Shown one piece after another: positions 9,468 through 23,800 of a stretch of DNA of 64,000 nucleotides. Positions within the stretch are counted from its first letter, which is position 1. Every line of letters begins with the position of its first letter. The stretch comes from Bacteroidales bacterium (GTDB taxonomy: Bacteria > Bacteroidota > Bacteroidia > Bacteroidales > UBA4417): contig JADJHD010000018.1 in NCBI GenBank assembly GCA_016707705.1, positions 1 through 64,000 on the forward strand, in the 5' to 3' direction. Both the position numbers and the translations under genes were made by a program. The notes below the pieces were generated by a model. That model saw nothing but the letters and a program-made list of their open reading frames with translations, ran no database searches and was not told the DNA's origin.

Positions 9468-9903
9468 ATATTGGGGGTTTGGGGTTTTGGCAGTGCACTT
9501 TCAATCCAAATCAGGAATGAATCAGCTTATTTAAGTCCTTCAAGTCTATCTCCCCGCCGATAATAATCAAATTTGAATATCTGTATATCCTTTACCTCTA
9601 TCTTATTACTCTCCTAATAAGTCAGAAATTGAAATACAGAAGTAAATATATAGATATAATCATTAGTGTCTACAAAAAGAAGGTATTTTATTGTATTGTC
9701 TACATTTTGTCTACGGATTGTCTACATTGATATTACGAATATCACCGAGGGCTGCCAGAAAATACTGCTTTGACCTAATAGAATATACAATGAAGCTACT
9801 GGGGAAGTGAATTGGAATTTAGGCAATAATTTTAGCTATGCCATTGATAGCAGAATACAGTGTAATTAAATAATGTCCGATAAATCAAGAAACGGTTTTC
9901 AGA
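9468..9903. promoter_or_regulatory. 436-bp intergenic region with an 11-bp tandem repeat
   Basis: This AT-rich gap lies upstream of the fibre operon (start 9467) and downstream of the gene at 9904. Three tandem 11-bp units TTGTCTAC(A/G)NN occupy 9696-9728 (GTCTAC at 9698, 9709 and 9720), and a fourth GTCTAC lies at 9668. A period of 11 bp places every copy on the same face of the helix, as for a cooperatively bound regulator. I found no clear TAnnTTTG promoter box here. No gene, RNA or convincing terminator is visible in the rest. Confidence 0.45.
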
Positions 9904-11619
9904 TCAGGGATGAATAACACCCGCAAATCCAGTGACATTGTTGTCCACCAGAATCATATCTTCAGCATCCACAAGTCCATCACCATTGGCATCTTCAGGC
10001 AAGTATCCAGTTGCGAAGACTGATGCTGCATTGTCGATATCTATCATATCTCCTGAATCCACAAGTCCATCCGCATTTACATCGCCTCCATAAATCAACC
10101 AGACAGAACCTGAAGGAACCAGATTATTGCCATATGCTTTTGATGGGGCATCAGTAAAATCATAATTTACCTGCTCCGCGCCAAGGTTCACCGGGACAGA
10201 ACTCCAGGTCGAAATGCTGTTTCTTTGTTTGACAATCAGATAATAGGATGAGTTTGCCGAAGGAGGGAGATTCATTGTCATCATTCCATTGGTCTGCAGT
10301 TCCACATTTGGAATTGAAAACAAAATATTGAATGGTGCTGCACTGTTGGCAAGTTCGATGGTAACATGATCCGCAATATTTCCCGGAAACTGGGGCGCAT
10401 CCCCATTACTTGCCTGAGCCATCAAACCGGTGCCAGGCAAATACAATCCCTGAAGAAATGCCTTCATTCCAAGAAGGTGGCTTTTAACATAAACACTCCA
10501 TGAAACGGAATTCGCTGCCGGACAAGCCCAGTTCTGAACTACAGCCCTGTACTCCCAACTGCCAGTATCAGAAGGCATATCTATACAATTGACGGTAGTG
10601 CAGGTAATATCTGTCCAGGTTCCGGAATTCAATCGCTTTTGCCACTTCAGGACTGCACCAAGGTTACCGGACAGTGTCAAACTTGCACTCTCTCCTATCA
10701 CAATACTATCGGGACCGCTAACCGTTCCCGGTATGGTGGGCTGATCTTCCACAATCACAGCAGGACCGTTCATGGTAACTTGAAATACAGGAAGTGTTCC
10801 ACAACTGCGCGAACCAATAATATCATAGATACCGGGCGTTTGCAAACCAAATGAAAGGGGTGCCCCTGTTCCGAGAACAACGGCAGGCATTGGTATCCCA
10901 TTCTTATACACTGTATAGATAACATTCAGATCAGACCCTGAAAGTCCAAGCACTGCACCATACCCAGCACCTGTGCAATAATGCCCTCCTCCTGTTACTG
11001 TATAAACCTGCGGAACTGACGGATAGATCAACAGCAGATTGTCAGAATCGTTAAAGCAGTTTGAAGCATTCACTCCTGGCTGAAACTGTATGCAGGATGC
11101 ATCATATTCTGAAATCTTTGTAGCATAAGGCGTTGCAGAAAAGTTAAACATAAGGTCAGCTGTTGTACAACCTACCCAGGGGGTGGTACTTGTAAATCTA
11201 ACCCTGCAAACCCGTGTTGGACTTGCTGGATTTTGAGAGATAATCGTCCCGCTACCGCACCCTGGAGGAGCCCTGGGGGCAATCTTGATACAATATGCAG
11301 ATTGGGTATATGTGATATTGCTTGGTGCCTGAGAAGGTAGCAAGTCTGAAGCTCCGGCAACAATGGCAGGGGTAATGATCCCGCCACTAAAAATTCCGGG
11401 ATTCACCAGAATCCCGGTTTGAATAGTCGTTAATTGAAAAGGATAGGTGTTATCAAGATTTAAAAGAAGCAAATCAAATTCAAACCAGTCTGTAGAATTG
11501 GTCTGATTGGCGATGGTATACTGAAAACTTGTTGAAACCTGCGCTTCAGCGGAACCGAAAAAGCACACTGCCAGTAAGAAAGGAATAGTCTTACAGAACT
11601 TCTTTAGAATAGCATTCAT
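9904..11619 (-). CDS. Secreted protein with dockerin-like C-terminal module (571 aa)
   Basis: Signal peptide of about 26 residues (cleavage after AEA) and an N-terminal ~190-residue domain (FQYTIANQTNSTDWFEFDLL, CRVRFTSTTPWVGC) that looks like a cysteine-bearing beta-sandwich, perhaps cohesin-like; that is only an impression. Next comes a SprB-like segment (TYTVYKNGIPMP..., GLQTPGIYDIIGSRSCG) like those in the giant protein upstream, then an Ig-like stretch. The last ~180 residues (from MKAFLQGLYLPGTGLM) match the C-terminal module of the two peptidases at 29621-36804: a beta-sandwich, then paired calcium-loop motifs DVNADGLVDSGD and DANGDGLVDAED, each followed by a D.N/DN segment, ending GFAGVIHP. 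This resembles a type I dockerin duplication. No CHU_C or T9SS type A domain follows, so this module may be the export or anchoring signal. Function unknown. Confidence 0.75.
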   Translation of the reverse strand: MNAILKKFCKTIPFLLAVCFFGSAEAQVSTSFQYTIANQTNSTDWFEFDLLLLNLDNTYPFQLTTIQTGILVNPGIFSGGIITPAIVAGASDLLPSQAPSNITYTQSAYCIKIAPRAPPGCGSGTIISQNPASPTRVCRVRFTSTTPWVGCTTADLMFNFSATPYATKISEYDASCIQFQPGVNASNCFNDSDNLLLIYPSVPQVYTVTGGGHYCTGAGYGAVLGLSGSDLNVIYTVYKNGIPMPAVVLGTGAPLSFGLQTPGIYDIIGSRSCGTLPVFQVTMNGPAVIVEDQPTIPGTVSGPDSIVIGESASLTLSGNLGAVLKWQKRLNSGTWTDITCTTVNCIDMPSDTGSWEYRAVVQNWACPAANSVSWSVYVKSHLLGMKAFLQGLYLPGTGLMAQASNGDAPQFPGNIADHVTIELANSAAPFNILFSIPNVELQTNGMMTMNLPPSANSSYYLIVKQRNSISTWSSVPVNLGAEQVNYDFTDAPSKAYGNNLVPSGSVWLIYGGDVNADGLVDSGDMIDIDNAASVFATGYLPEDANGDGLVDAEDMILVDNNVTGFAGVIHP

Positions 11620-11750
11620 ATTCAGAAATATTAAAATATCAAAAGTCCGTTTCAGTCGTATTCTGGCAGTAAACTATGTGAGAATTAGTATCATAAAGTT
11701 AAGAAAACAAAAGCCGGTTTTCACCCTGCCTCAGATAATTGAGGCAAGAA

Positions 11751-11801
11751 AGCAGATATAAATGTGATGGGAAATAATGCCACCACATTTATATCGCTGC
11801 T
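11751..11801 (-). terminator. Strong hairpin after the giant adhesin gene
   Basis: GATATAAATGTG (11755-11766) pairs perfectly with CACATTTATATC (11784-11795). An inner TGG/CCA pair and outer AGCAG/CTGCT arms across a two-base bulge extend the stem. On the minus strand it lies 10 bp past the stop at 11811 and is followed by TTTCTTGCC. It probably separates the giant gene from the one at 9904. A second small hairpin (GCCTCA/TGAGGC) lies just beyond, near 11729-11745. Confidence 0.6.
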
Positions 11802-11810
11802 AAATCAGTA

Positions 11811-14800
11811 TTATCGTATAATCAAAATGGTTCCGTAAACAGTCCCGGAAAGATCAGCATCTTCACCTGCATTTACACCCTGCCAAATGCTGCCATCCTT
11901 AAAGACAGCACTCACCTTCCAGATATAAACTCCAACTTCAACAAACTCGCCATTAAACTTTCCATCCCATCCCGGTCCCGGATGTGAGTATTCCTCTCCT
12001 ACTCCGATATCACCCATTCCATTCCTCAAGTCATAACTTTCCCATAAGAGGTTACCCCAGCGGTCAAACACTTCTATATGATACTCTTTCAAACCCTTAC
12101 CCTTAGGCTGAAATACCCTCAGATCGGAATTGAAGCTTTCAGGTGCAATAGCCGTTGGCACAAATAATCCCTTGTATAAATAATCCCTGGTCAGGGTATC
12201 CATACAACCGAATTTATTGGTGGTAATGAGTCGCAATGAATAATACTCATCATTATCGTAGTAGTCGGTCACATCTACCGGGTAATCAGGCAGACGGAAA
12301 ACAGGATTCTCAGCCTCGGATTGGTACTCATACTGACTGTAATTGGTATTTGTCAGATCCCAATGATAGCTCAGGGTGTCGAATTGCGCTCCCCTGGATT
12401 CATTCACCATGTTGAGATAAACTTCCAGATCCTTCATGGACTCGGTGTATGAGAATACACTTCTCGGACCGGGATAAATTTCCATGGTTGAATCTATTGT
12501 AGCTTCGCAACCATTCACATCCTTTACATACAGATGTACCTGGTAAGTTCCCTTTTCACTGAAGACCAGGTCGGGGTTTGAAATCAGGGATTCTACGAGA
12601 CTGTTCCCATTGTCAAATACCCATCTTACTGTATCCAATGCTGCATAATCCACAGGTGTCAGATTCTCGAAATGAGCCAGCTTATTCAAGCAGGCATTAT
12701 TGATCCTGAAATCCGGTTCCGGAATTTGATGCGCACTAACAGGATAGGTTGCAGTATCAGAACATCCAAGATTATTCCCAACGATTAGATTCACATTGAA
12801 AGTTCCGGGCTCCAGATAAAGATGCTGCGAGTGATAGGATGTTTCCGCCGGACTACCATCTCCGTACAACCACGAATAGGAGGTTATCTGGGTATTGTTG
12901 TCTACCGATGAATTCAGAAACTCGATGGGAACCCCAAAACACTCACTCTGAGCGGTAAATTCTGCAGTTGGAACCGCATTGACAAGCACCGTAAAATCGA
13001 CTGAATCCTGAACCATCACATCGGCTATCTGGGTTGAAACCAAAAGCCTGACCGTGAATAATCCGGAAGAATCATACTGATGTGTTATCGGATTCTGGAA
13101 AGTGGAATAGGTAAGAGTATCGCCATCGCCAAAAGTCCATCGCCAGGTACTGATTCCTATTCCGCTCGTGCTTTGATCGTAGAACAGATTGGACTGGTTC
13201 TGGCAAATGGTATCGCCATCACAGCTTAAATGTGCCTGCAGACAAGGTTTAACGAACACCGGATTTTCAACAATTCCTGAACAGCCATTGGTGTTGGTCA
13301 CCGTAAGCTGAACCGTAAATGCTCCTATGTCAGGATACTTATGCTGAATGGTATCCGGATGGATTCCCAGCAACTCGCGGCTTGTCCCATCTCCAAAATC
13401 CCAATGCCACTTATTGATATTGCTGTTGCCCGTTGGTTTCTTAAAGGTGATAATGCTGTCGCAGATGCCTTCAATATGCGTAAATGCTGCAACTGGCAAC
13501 GGTTTAACATCAACAAAAAGGATTTTCTGGGCCTCACAATTGAATTTATCCCTGGTTTGCAGGATTACAGTATAGGTCCCGGCTTCACTATACTTATGTT
13601 TCGGGTATCCGAGTGTTGAGGTATTATTGCTTCCCGAACCGGGTTCCCCGAAATTCCAGCTGAAGGACACCAATGAGTCGCCTGCCGGACTTAACAATAC
13701 CGGACTGAAATAGGTTGTATCGAGCTCGCAGGTTGGGGTATAGTTGAAGGTTGCTGAAAGAACAGTGGGTGTGCAAACCTGTTTAACCAGGGTGTCAATG
13801 CATCCCCGCATATCAGTTACAACCAGCGTAACAATATGACAGGTATCCGGTGAATTGAAATGATAAATCGGATCCTGAAGCGTGGAGTATTGTCCGGGTT
13901 CAAACACCCAATACCAGCTGATTATCGTACCCTGCTGACTATAGGAGGAATCCTGGAAATATACTGTTCCGTTGTTGCATGGAGCTGCTGTATAAAGGAA
14001 TGCAGCCGTTGGTATTCCAAACACCTGCACAATTGAAACAATGGTATCCTTGCAACCGCCCTGAGTAGAAACAACAAGGCTTACATTATAGGAACCCGCT
14101 GAAGTATAGATCCATGTTGGATTCTGAAGATTCGAAGTGTCATTTGCCGATGTAGTACCAAAATCCCAGTGCCATCCGGTAATCGGTTCCCCATTGGAAG
14201 TGAAGGATTCGTCCACAAACTCAACTGCCGTATTCAAGCATCCGCTGTTATAGCTGAACAATGCATTTGGCTTCTGAGTGATAGTTACAGGATAGGTTTT
14301 GGAATTGATGCAGCCTGCAGTATCAGTAATTGTGAGGACTACAGTATAGGTAGTTGCTGCAGTATAGGTATGCACCGGATCCTGATCATTGGAATAGGCT
14401 CCATCTCCAAAATCCCAGTTGAAGCTTGCAACAGCCGGGATATTGGTAGTAGTGGTATTTATCAGGAATTGCGTTTCTGTGCCCAGACAAGTGCTGCTCC
14501 ATGAATAATCAACATTCGGCTTCACATGAATGATTACAGGCTGGGTAATACTGTCAGAGCATCCGTCAGTATTCGTTTCAATGAGGGTTACCTGATAGGT
14601 TCCCGGATTGATGTAAATATGATATGGATTCTGAAGATTCGAGGTATTGCTGACTCCGGAAGCAGGATCACCGAAATCCCAGGTATAACCAACTATGGCT
14701 GAACCTCCGTTTGTACCGGGTATTCCATTGAAATGCACTGCTGTGTCTTCACAGGAATTGGTGAAGGTAAACAGTGAAAGTGGAGCCGGCGAAATGCTGA

Positions 14801-17800
14801 GGGATTGCTGTGTATCATCCTCGCATCCCGTTAGGGAATGAACTCTCAAAGTTACCGTGAAACTGCCTGGTGCAGCATAAACATGCTCAACATCAGGACT
14901 GGCAGGTGCATTTACAAGTTGAGTGTTCCCATCTCCGAAATCCCAGTACCATGAGGTTATTGAACCTCCCATCGGATTGCTCAGATCATCGAACAACACA
15001 GCCGTTCCAGCACAATGCTGTGATGAAGGCTGGAACATGGCTACCGGAGGAGCAGTAACAGTAAGAGTATGTGATTTCGTATTCTGGCAGCCATTATTAT
15101 CAGTGATGGTCAGCGTTACAGTATAGGTTCCCGTTGCAGGATACACATGCACAGGATCTATTTCTGCAGAGGTGCTTCCATCTCCGAAATCCCAGAGCCA
15201 GGTATCAGTGTTTGCAACATTTACCAGCGTGGAACTAACGAACAGTGTGGTATCATTCGAACAGCCCGCAGTATAGGTGAAATCAACTCCCGGCACAGGC
15301 GTAGTATTCACAACATGTGTTTGGGAATCGGTACAACCAGAGCTGTTGGTCACTACCAGCGTGACTGTAAATGAGCTGCTGGCTGTTGAGAAGGTATGTG
15401 TCGGATTTTGCTGACTCGAATAATTGGCCATTCCGGTTGTCGGATCACCAAAATCCCAGCTCCATGAAGAGAGGCTTCCTGCACCACTTTGCGACAGGTC
15501 ACTGAAGGAAACCGGGAGGTTCACACATCCGGCCGAGAAAGAGAAATTGGCCAAAGGTGCCGGAGATACCACAACTGGTTTTACTATCGTACTTGTGCAA
15601 CTGTCGTTGGTTTTGATAGTCAGGGATACATTGAATGTCCCATAATTGGCATAGGTATGCGAAACATTGGGATTGCCTATGTTGTTGACAGTTACAATAT
15701 TGCCATCATCAAAATTCCAGACCCATCGTACTATATAGCCTGTTGGGGTGGTTGCCAGACTGGTAAAATCGATGGCTGAACCATTGCAGCTGGGCTGGGA
15801 TGATGTAAAATCAGCATAGGGCTGTGGTGCAATATTCACCGTTTTGATGATTGTATTTGAACAGCCTGATGTATCCTGAACAGTAAGTGTAACGGTATAG
15901 GCAGCTGCAGTCAGGTAGGTGTGTCCGGGTGATTGCAGGGTTGATACACCACCATCTCCGAAAGTCCAGTTCCAGAAAGCAATTGCATTTACATTCATCA
16001 CCAGTGGATTCGGATGGAACTGAACCTCTTCATTCTGGCAGTTGCTGTCGTAGGTGAAATCAACAGCTGGTTTTGCCTTGATGGTTACAGTATCAGAATA
16101 GGAATCATAACATCCGTTGGAGGTTGTTGCAACAAGGGTTACAATAAACTGACCTACTGTTGTGAATTGATGTAAAGGATTCTGCAAAGGCGAAACATTC
16201 AGAACTCCTGATGCGGGATCTCCGAAATTCCAGGCCCATTGTACAACATTCCCTCCTCCATTGCTTTGTGAGAGATCAAGGAAGCTAACCGAGGTGTTTT
16301 CGCAGGCAGGATCAACATAATCAAAGTTGGATACCGGCTTTGGATGGATTACCAGAGTTTGCGTTTCTTCATTTGAACAACTGTCAGATTCTATTACCCT
16401 TAAAGTCACTGAGTAGGAACCGGATTGAGCATAGGTATGATTAACATTCGGGTCATTTGGATGGATAACAGTTGCTGTGGTTCCATCACCGAATTCCCAC
16501 TCCCATCGCACAATATAACCGGCAGAGGTTGAGGAAAGCTCATTGAAATGAACCGCCATTCCTTCACAATTGGTGGTGCCTGCTTCAAAATGCGCAATTG
16601 GCAATGGATTAATAATCACTTCATGAGTGATTGAATTACTGCAGCCCGCGGTATCGGTTACCAATAGTGACACCTGATAAATGCCCGGCGACAGGAATAC
16701 ATGAACGGCATTCTCATTTTGGGATGTAATTCCATCCCCGAAATCCCATGCCCAGGTTGCAATTGTATTCACTTGCATGATATTGGTATCCGGATCAAAA
16801 TAAACCGGTTCATTCATGCAGGTAATATCGTAGGTATACTCAACAGGAGGTGCAGGTTTCACATGAACTTTCTTGATAATCGTATCAAGGCAGTTATTGT
16901 AATTGAGTACAATCAGCCTGACATAATAGGTTCCTGTGTCAGAGAAAAGGTGAGTAGGATCCTCAAGATTGGAAACATTGCTGACACCGGTGGTTGGATC
17001 GTCAAAATTCCAGGAGAAAGGCTGCATTCCTACAGAACCATTAAGTTGCGATGCATTCGTAAACTGAACCGGCTCGTTCTCGCAACTGATTTCCGAGAAA
17101 TAGAAGTTTGCAACAGGCGCCTGCAAGGTGGTTACAACCTGCTGGAATGTATCACTGCATCCCTGTGAAGTGATAACCTTAAGAGTGACCATGAACGAAG
17201 GTCCGGGATTGGCAAATACATGCTGAATGTTCGGACTATTCGGGAAATGAATGGTGTCGGAAGTGCCATCACCGAAATCCCAGATCCATGTTTTGATATA
17301 TCCGCTGCTAACACTCGACTGATCCATAAACTGAATTGGATAATTATTGCAGGTTGGAGTGCTGTAAGAGAAGAAGGATACCGGAAGTTGTCCCAGCGTC
17401 AGGGTCATATCGTCGGAAACAACATTACCGCATATATCCTCGATGGTTAAGGTGAGAACCACGCTTCCTGCAGCCATATCCGCAGGTGTGGGGAAATAGG
17501 TTGCATGCAGGTTGTATTGTCCGCTGAATGAGCCTGTACCTGAAGTTGTCCAGGTATAACTCACAGCATGATTTGCAGTCGAATACGACAATGCATAAGG
17601 TAGCATTCCGCAAAGTGTATCATTGGGACCTGCATAGGCTGTCGGGATACGAACATCGATGATAACCGAATTGGTTGTGAGATTGCCGCAGCTACTTCCC
17701 GATATCTGAATCTGACGGTACATCGTTGTTTGTGTCAACGCTCCGGGCTGAAAATCCAGACCTGTTCCATTCGGCGTGACATTGTACCAGTTCAGGCCAT

Positions 17801-20800
17801 TGTCGATCGAATACTGCCACTGATACGAATATGGCGGATTCCCTCCGGTTGGAGGTGTTCCTTCCAGCAAAGCAGGAATAGCATTGTAGCAGATACTTTG
17901 GTCATTTTGAATCGATCCAACAACAAATATTGGATAAACGGTGATGCTGAATGTTTGTGCAGGACCGTCACAGGTAATTCCTCCATTGGTAAAATGTGGA
18001 GTAACAGTAATAACAGCCACTGAAATGCTTCCTCCGGGATTCACCGGAGTAAATGAGGAAATATTGCCCGTGCCACTGGCCGGAAGGCCGATTCCCGGAT
18101 TGGTGTTGGTCCAGCTATAGGTCGTTGTACCTCCGGTATTCACCGTAGTAAATACAACAGGATCTGTTAATTGTCCGTGGCACTTATTCTGATCTGCAGG
18201 ATCGTTCACCTGTGCAGTAGGATTCACTGTGATGGTGAAAGTTTGAGATCCACCCTGACAATCTACTCCAATATTCTGATAAACCGGCGTAACTGTTATT
18301 GTTGCCATAACAGGAGAACTTGAAGCATTCACTGCAACAAAAGCAGGAATATCTCCGGTTCCACTGGCAGCCAGACCAATACTTGCCAGGCTATTCGTCC
18401 AGTTATAGGTTGTGTTTCCGCCACTGTTATTGGTGGTAAACTGCACAAATGTGGTCAGGTCTCCGTTGCAAACAACCTGGTCAGCTGGATCGTTTACCTG
18501 ACCGGATGGATTTACTGTAATCGTAAAGGATTGTGGATTACCTGTGCAGCTGACTCCTCCATTGCTGAATAATGGCGTAACAGTTATCGTTGCGATAATC
18601 GGGACAGTACTGATGTTGATGGCATTAAACACAGGCACATCTCCGTTTCCGCTTGCCGGCAATCCAATTGAAGGCTGATCATTTGTCCAGCTGAATGTTG
18701 TGACTCCACCCGAATTATTGGTTGAAAGAATCACAGCATTGGTAAGGGTGCCATTGCAAACAACCTGATCAACCGGATCATTGACATGCCCAGCAGGATT
18801 TACCGTAATTGTAAATACCTGGGGATTTCCATTGCAGCTTACGGATCCGAATGTAAAAACAGGTGTTACGGTAATGGTTGCCACAACTGGCGACAAACCA
18901 TTATTGATACCAGTGAAAGGATTGATATTGCCCGTTCCTGAAGAAGGTAATCCTATTCCCGGCTGGTCGTTCGTCCAGTTATAGCTTACAGTTCCTCCAA
19001 TATTATTGCTGGTGAAAATAACTGCATTGGACTGACTACCCTGGCAAATCACCTGATCGGCAGGATCATTAAGCTGACCAGCGGGATTCACTGTGATGGT
19101 GAAGGATTGGGATGGTCCAACGCAACTCACGCCTCCATTTGTGAAGGTTGGAGTAACCGTAATAGTGGCAACAACTGGTTGCAAACCGGTATTGATAGCT
19201 GTAAACGAAGCAATATTGCCGGTTCCGCTAGCTGCAAGCCCGATTCCGGGATCAGTGTTAATCCAGTTGTATGTGGTAGTTCCCCCGGTATTGAGGGTTC
19301 CAAAGTTTATCGCATTTGTTGAGCTACCATTGCATACAATCTGATCAGCAGGATCAATAACCTGTGCTGTTGGATTTACAGTGATGGTAAAAGTCTGTGG
19401 CGTTCCCTGACAATCAATTCCGGCATTTGAGAACACAGGAGTTAACGTGATGATTGCGACCAATGGGGCAGTACCTGTATTTACAGCTAAAAAGACCGGT
19501 AAATTGCCCGTTCCGCTGGCAGGCAGTCCAATGGCTGGCTGGTTATTGGTCCAGTTAAAGGTTGTAGTACCGCCGGTATTATTGGTTGAAAGAACCACTG
19601 CATTGGTAAGGCTTCCATTGCATACCACATAGTTGGACGGGAGATTAACCTGTCCGAGTGGGTTGACAGTAATGGTGAAGGTTTGCGGGGTTCCGGGACA
19701 ATTGAAACTTCCGGCTGAAAAAGTAGGTATTACCGTGATGGTGGCAACCACCGGTGATGTCCCATTATTTATGGCTGTGAAAGAAGGAATATTTCCGGTT
19801 CCTGAGGATGGAAGTCCGATTCCCGGCTCATTGTTGGTCCAGGTGTAGGTAGTGGTTCCGCCCGTATTATTCGTGGCAAAAACAACGGCAGTGGTAAGGC
19901 TTCCGTTGCAGACAACCTGATTTACCAGATTGGTAATAAATCCGGCGGGATTTACAAGAATGGTAAAGGTTTGTGGTGTACCGATGCAATCAACTCCTCC
20001 ATTGGTAAAAGTTGGAGTTACAGTAATGGTGGCCAAAACCGGAGCTGTTCCGGCATTCGTTGCTGTAAATGCAGAAATATTGCCGGTTCCGCTGGCTGCG
20101 AGGCCGATGGATGGCAGGTCATTGGTCCAGTTGTAGGTAGTCGTGCCGACTGTATTATTCGTAGTGAAGAGCACGGCAGTAGTGAGATCGCCACTGCAAA
20201 CAACCTGATCGGCAGGATCATTCAGCTGACCGTTCGGGTTGACCGAAATAGTGAAAGTTTGAGTTGGACCCACACAGCTCACACCTCCATTAGTGAAAGA
20301 AGGTGTAATGGTAATGTTGGCAACTATTGGTGCTGTTCCGGTATTCACTGCAGTAAAGGCAGCAATGTTGCCTGTCCCGCTGGCTGCAAGACCAATGGCT
20401 GTAAGGTCGTTGGTCCAGTTGTAAGTGGTTGTCCCGACTGTATTATTGGTAGTGAAAACAACAGGATTGGTCAGGTCTCCATTGCAGGCAACCAGATCAG
20501 CAGGATCATTAAGCTGTCCGGTTGGATTCACTGTTATCGTGAAGGTTTGGGCTGGTCCATTGCAATCTGAACCCCCGTTTGAGAAGGTTGGTGTCACTGT
20601 TATGGTAGCCACTGCAGGTGCTGTCCCTGTGTTTGAAGTTATAAATGCAGGGATATCACCTGTTCCGCTTGCTGCAAGGCCAATGGAAGTCAGGTCATTG
20701 GTCCAGTTGTAGGTGGTAGTTCCCACAGTATTATTAGTAGTGAAAACAACAGGATTGGTCAGGTTGCCATTGCATGCAAACTGGTCATCGGGATCATTCA

Positions 20801-23800
20801 TCTGTCCGCCCGGATTCACAGTTATAGTAAAGGTTTGCGCCGGTCCATTGCAATTCACTCCTAAATAAGTAAAGGTTGGAATTACTGTGATGGTGGCTGC
20901 AACAGGATTGGTTCCTGCATTCACAGCTGCAAATGCTGCAATATCGCCAGTTCCACTTGCTGCAAGTCCAATAGCTGGCAGGTTATTGGTCCAGTTGTAG
21001 GTGGTAGTTCCCACAGTATTATTGGTGGTGAAAGCAATGGCGTTCGTAAGATCTCCATTGCAAACAATCTGGTCAGCAGGATCATTGAGCTGCCCTGTTG
21101 GATTTACCGTTATGGTAAAGCTCTGGGCTGGTCCGACACAATTCACCCCACCGTTAGTAAAGGTTGGTGTAATCGTGATTGTAGCAACAACAGGCGATGT
21201 ACCTGAATTTACTGCTGTAAATGCGGCGATATTCCCGGTTCCGTTGGCTGCAAGACCAATGGAAGCCTGGTCGTTGGTCCAGTTGTAGGTGGTTGTTCCA
21301 ATTGTATTATTTGTAGAAAAAACAACGGCATTGGTCTGGTCTCCGTTGCAAACTACCTGATCGGCAGGGTCATTCATCTGTCCGGTCGGATTTACCGTTA
21401 TGGTAAAGCTCTGGGCTGGTCCTATGCAATTCACACCTCCGTTGGCGAAGGTTGGGGTTACGGTAATGGTTGCCACAACAGGAGCTGTTCCTGTATTTAC
21501 CCCGGCAAATGAGGCAATATCTCCTGTTCCGCCAGCAGCAAGACCGATGGAAGTCAGGTCATTGGTCCAGCTATAGGTTGTTGTCCCTACAGTATTATTG
21601 GTAGTGAAGACAACAGCAGTTGTCAGGTCTCCATTGCAAACCACCTGATCGGTTGGATCATTCACCTGTCCGGTCGGATTCACTGTGATGGTGAAACTCT
21701 GGGATGGTCCGGTACAGCTTACACCTCCGTTGGTGAAAGATGGTACTATCGTGATCGTAGCAACAACCGGTAATGTACCGGTATTCACTGCCGTAAAAGC
21801 AGCAATATCTCCTGTACCGCTGGCTGCAAGACCTATTGAAGTTTGGTCATTAGTCCAGTTGTAGGTGGTTGTTCCAACAAGATTATTTGTTGTGAAAACA
21901 ACAGCGCTGGTCGAACTGGCATTACAAACGATCTGATCGGCAGGATCATTAAGTTGTGCTGTTGGATTAACCGTGATGGTGAATGTTTGAGAACTTCCGG
22001 TACATCCAACGCCTCCGAATGTGAAGGATGGAGTAACGGTTATGGTGGCAACTACAGGACTAATGCCATTATTCACTGCCGTGAAGGATGGGATATCACC
22101 GGTACCGCTGGCTGCAAGCCCGATGGTAGTCAGTGAATTCGTCCAGCTGAAAACAGTACCAACCACTGAACTGCTGAATATGACCGGAAGCGATGCTGAG
22201 CCATTGCAAAGCACCTGATCGGCAGGGTCAGCAACAACAGGAATCGGATTAATGGTGACAATCAGATCATCTGTAATATCCGGACAAGGAGTGGCATTGG
22301 TAGTAGTCAGGGTTAATGTGACTGTTCCGGCAGCAATATCTGAAGCACCTGGATTATAGGTGGCATCAATTGTTGCGGGATCCGGTGAAAATGTACCATC
22401 TCCGCTGCTGGACCATAATCCGGTAGTGGTTCCACCATAGATTGTTCCGTCCAGAGTAACGGACTGACCTTCACAGATAATCTGATCAGCGCCTGCATCT
22501 ACAAAGGGAGATTGGATGTGAATTGTAATGTTATCAGTGACCTGAACACCATTGCAACCTCCGCTTCCGTATGCAGTAAGTGTGAGAACAACCATCTGGG
22601 AACTGATATCTTCAGGAGCCAGAATGTAGGTCGTATTCAGGCTATTCGGGGCTGAGAAAACACCCGTTGAAGAGCTTGTCCATACTACTGTTGAATAGTT
22701 GGTGGCATTACCGGTGAGTGGTACAGAGAATGGCGGTGTATTGCAGATAGTCAGGTCTGCGGGACCGGCATCAACTGTTGGTCCGTTCTCAATTGCAACG
22801 ATACCGTTCATCAGGGTATCACAACCAAAGCTATTGGTAGCCCTTACCGTATAATTTCCGACAGGCTGGGGATTGACAAACCAGAAGGCTCCGGCAACTA
22901 CAGGTACAAATATCTCAGGAGGAGTCAGGCTCGTACCGTCGGCATGAATAAGCTCATAGGTTGTATTTAATTCTGAACCGCTAAGTCCAATGGTGCTCGA
23001 AATACAATTTATCCCCTGGTGCATTACATCAAATATGCCCGGATTGGGATGAATGATTACCGAACCATCCATTGCAGTTGGACAAGTGGGAATTGCATTC
23101 AGTGTGGCTTCAATATGATAGGTTCCGGGAGTATGATGGTATCCCCAGTTCAGAGTGAATCCTGTTCCCGGAAGAGGAATTGGTCCCCCGGGAGTGAAAA
23201 GGGTATAGATCACGTCAGTTTGTGAACCGCTGAGCCATATTTCTTCATCACCCGGACAAATTTCATTGGTGGGGTGCATGGTAAATACCAGTGGACGAAG
23301 ATGCAGGGTTACGCTGCCCAGCATATCATTCGCACAGCTGGTGGTTGTATTGATAGCAGTAATCGTATAGGTTCCCGGCTGGTTCTGGAAGCCAAAGTTT
23401 ATCTGGTTTCCAGTTCCCGGAAGAGCGATTAAAACAGAGCCGCCATTGCTCAAGGTATACATAACTCCCAATTCCGAATCCTCAAGGAATATTTCTGTTC
23501 CAATATTCTGATCGACACAATAGATATCATCGGTTGGATAAATCGAGTATTGAGTCGGCTCAGCCAGAATTGTCACGCTTCCATACATCTGTGTTGAACA
23601 GATGTGGTTCTGATCGAAAGCTATGATTACATAGGTGCCGGGAGCATTGGAGGTCCCAAAAACCAAAGCCGCACCAGTTCCGATCTGGGTTGTAAAGTTG
23701 GGAGAGGGTGTTGGAAATGGAATCCCATTTATATCCAGAAGATGAACCTCATAGGTGAACCCGAGCTCTGAATCATCAAGTCCTATTGTAGTTGGACCGC

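Noticed and set aside
19971..20570. Long plus-strand open frames inside the giant adhesin gene
   Set aside because: They recur with the 288-bp repeat, are Cys/Ser/Arg-rich and match no family; they are antisense shadows of the coding repeat.
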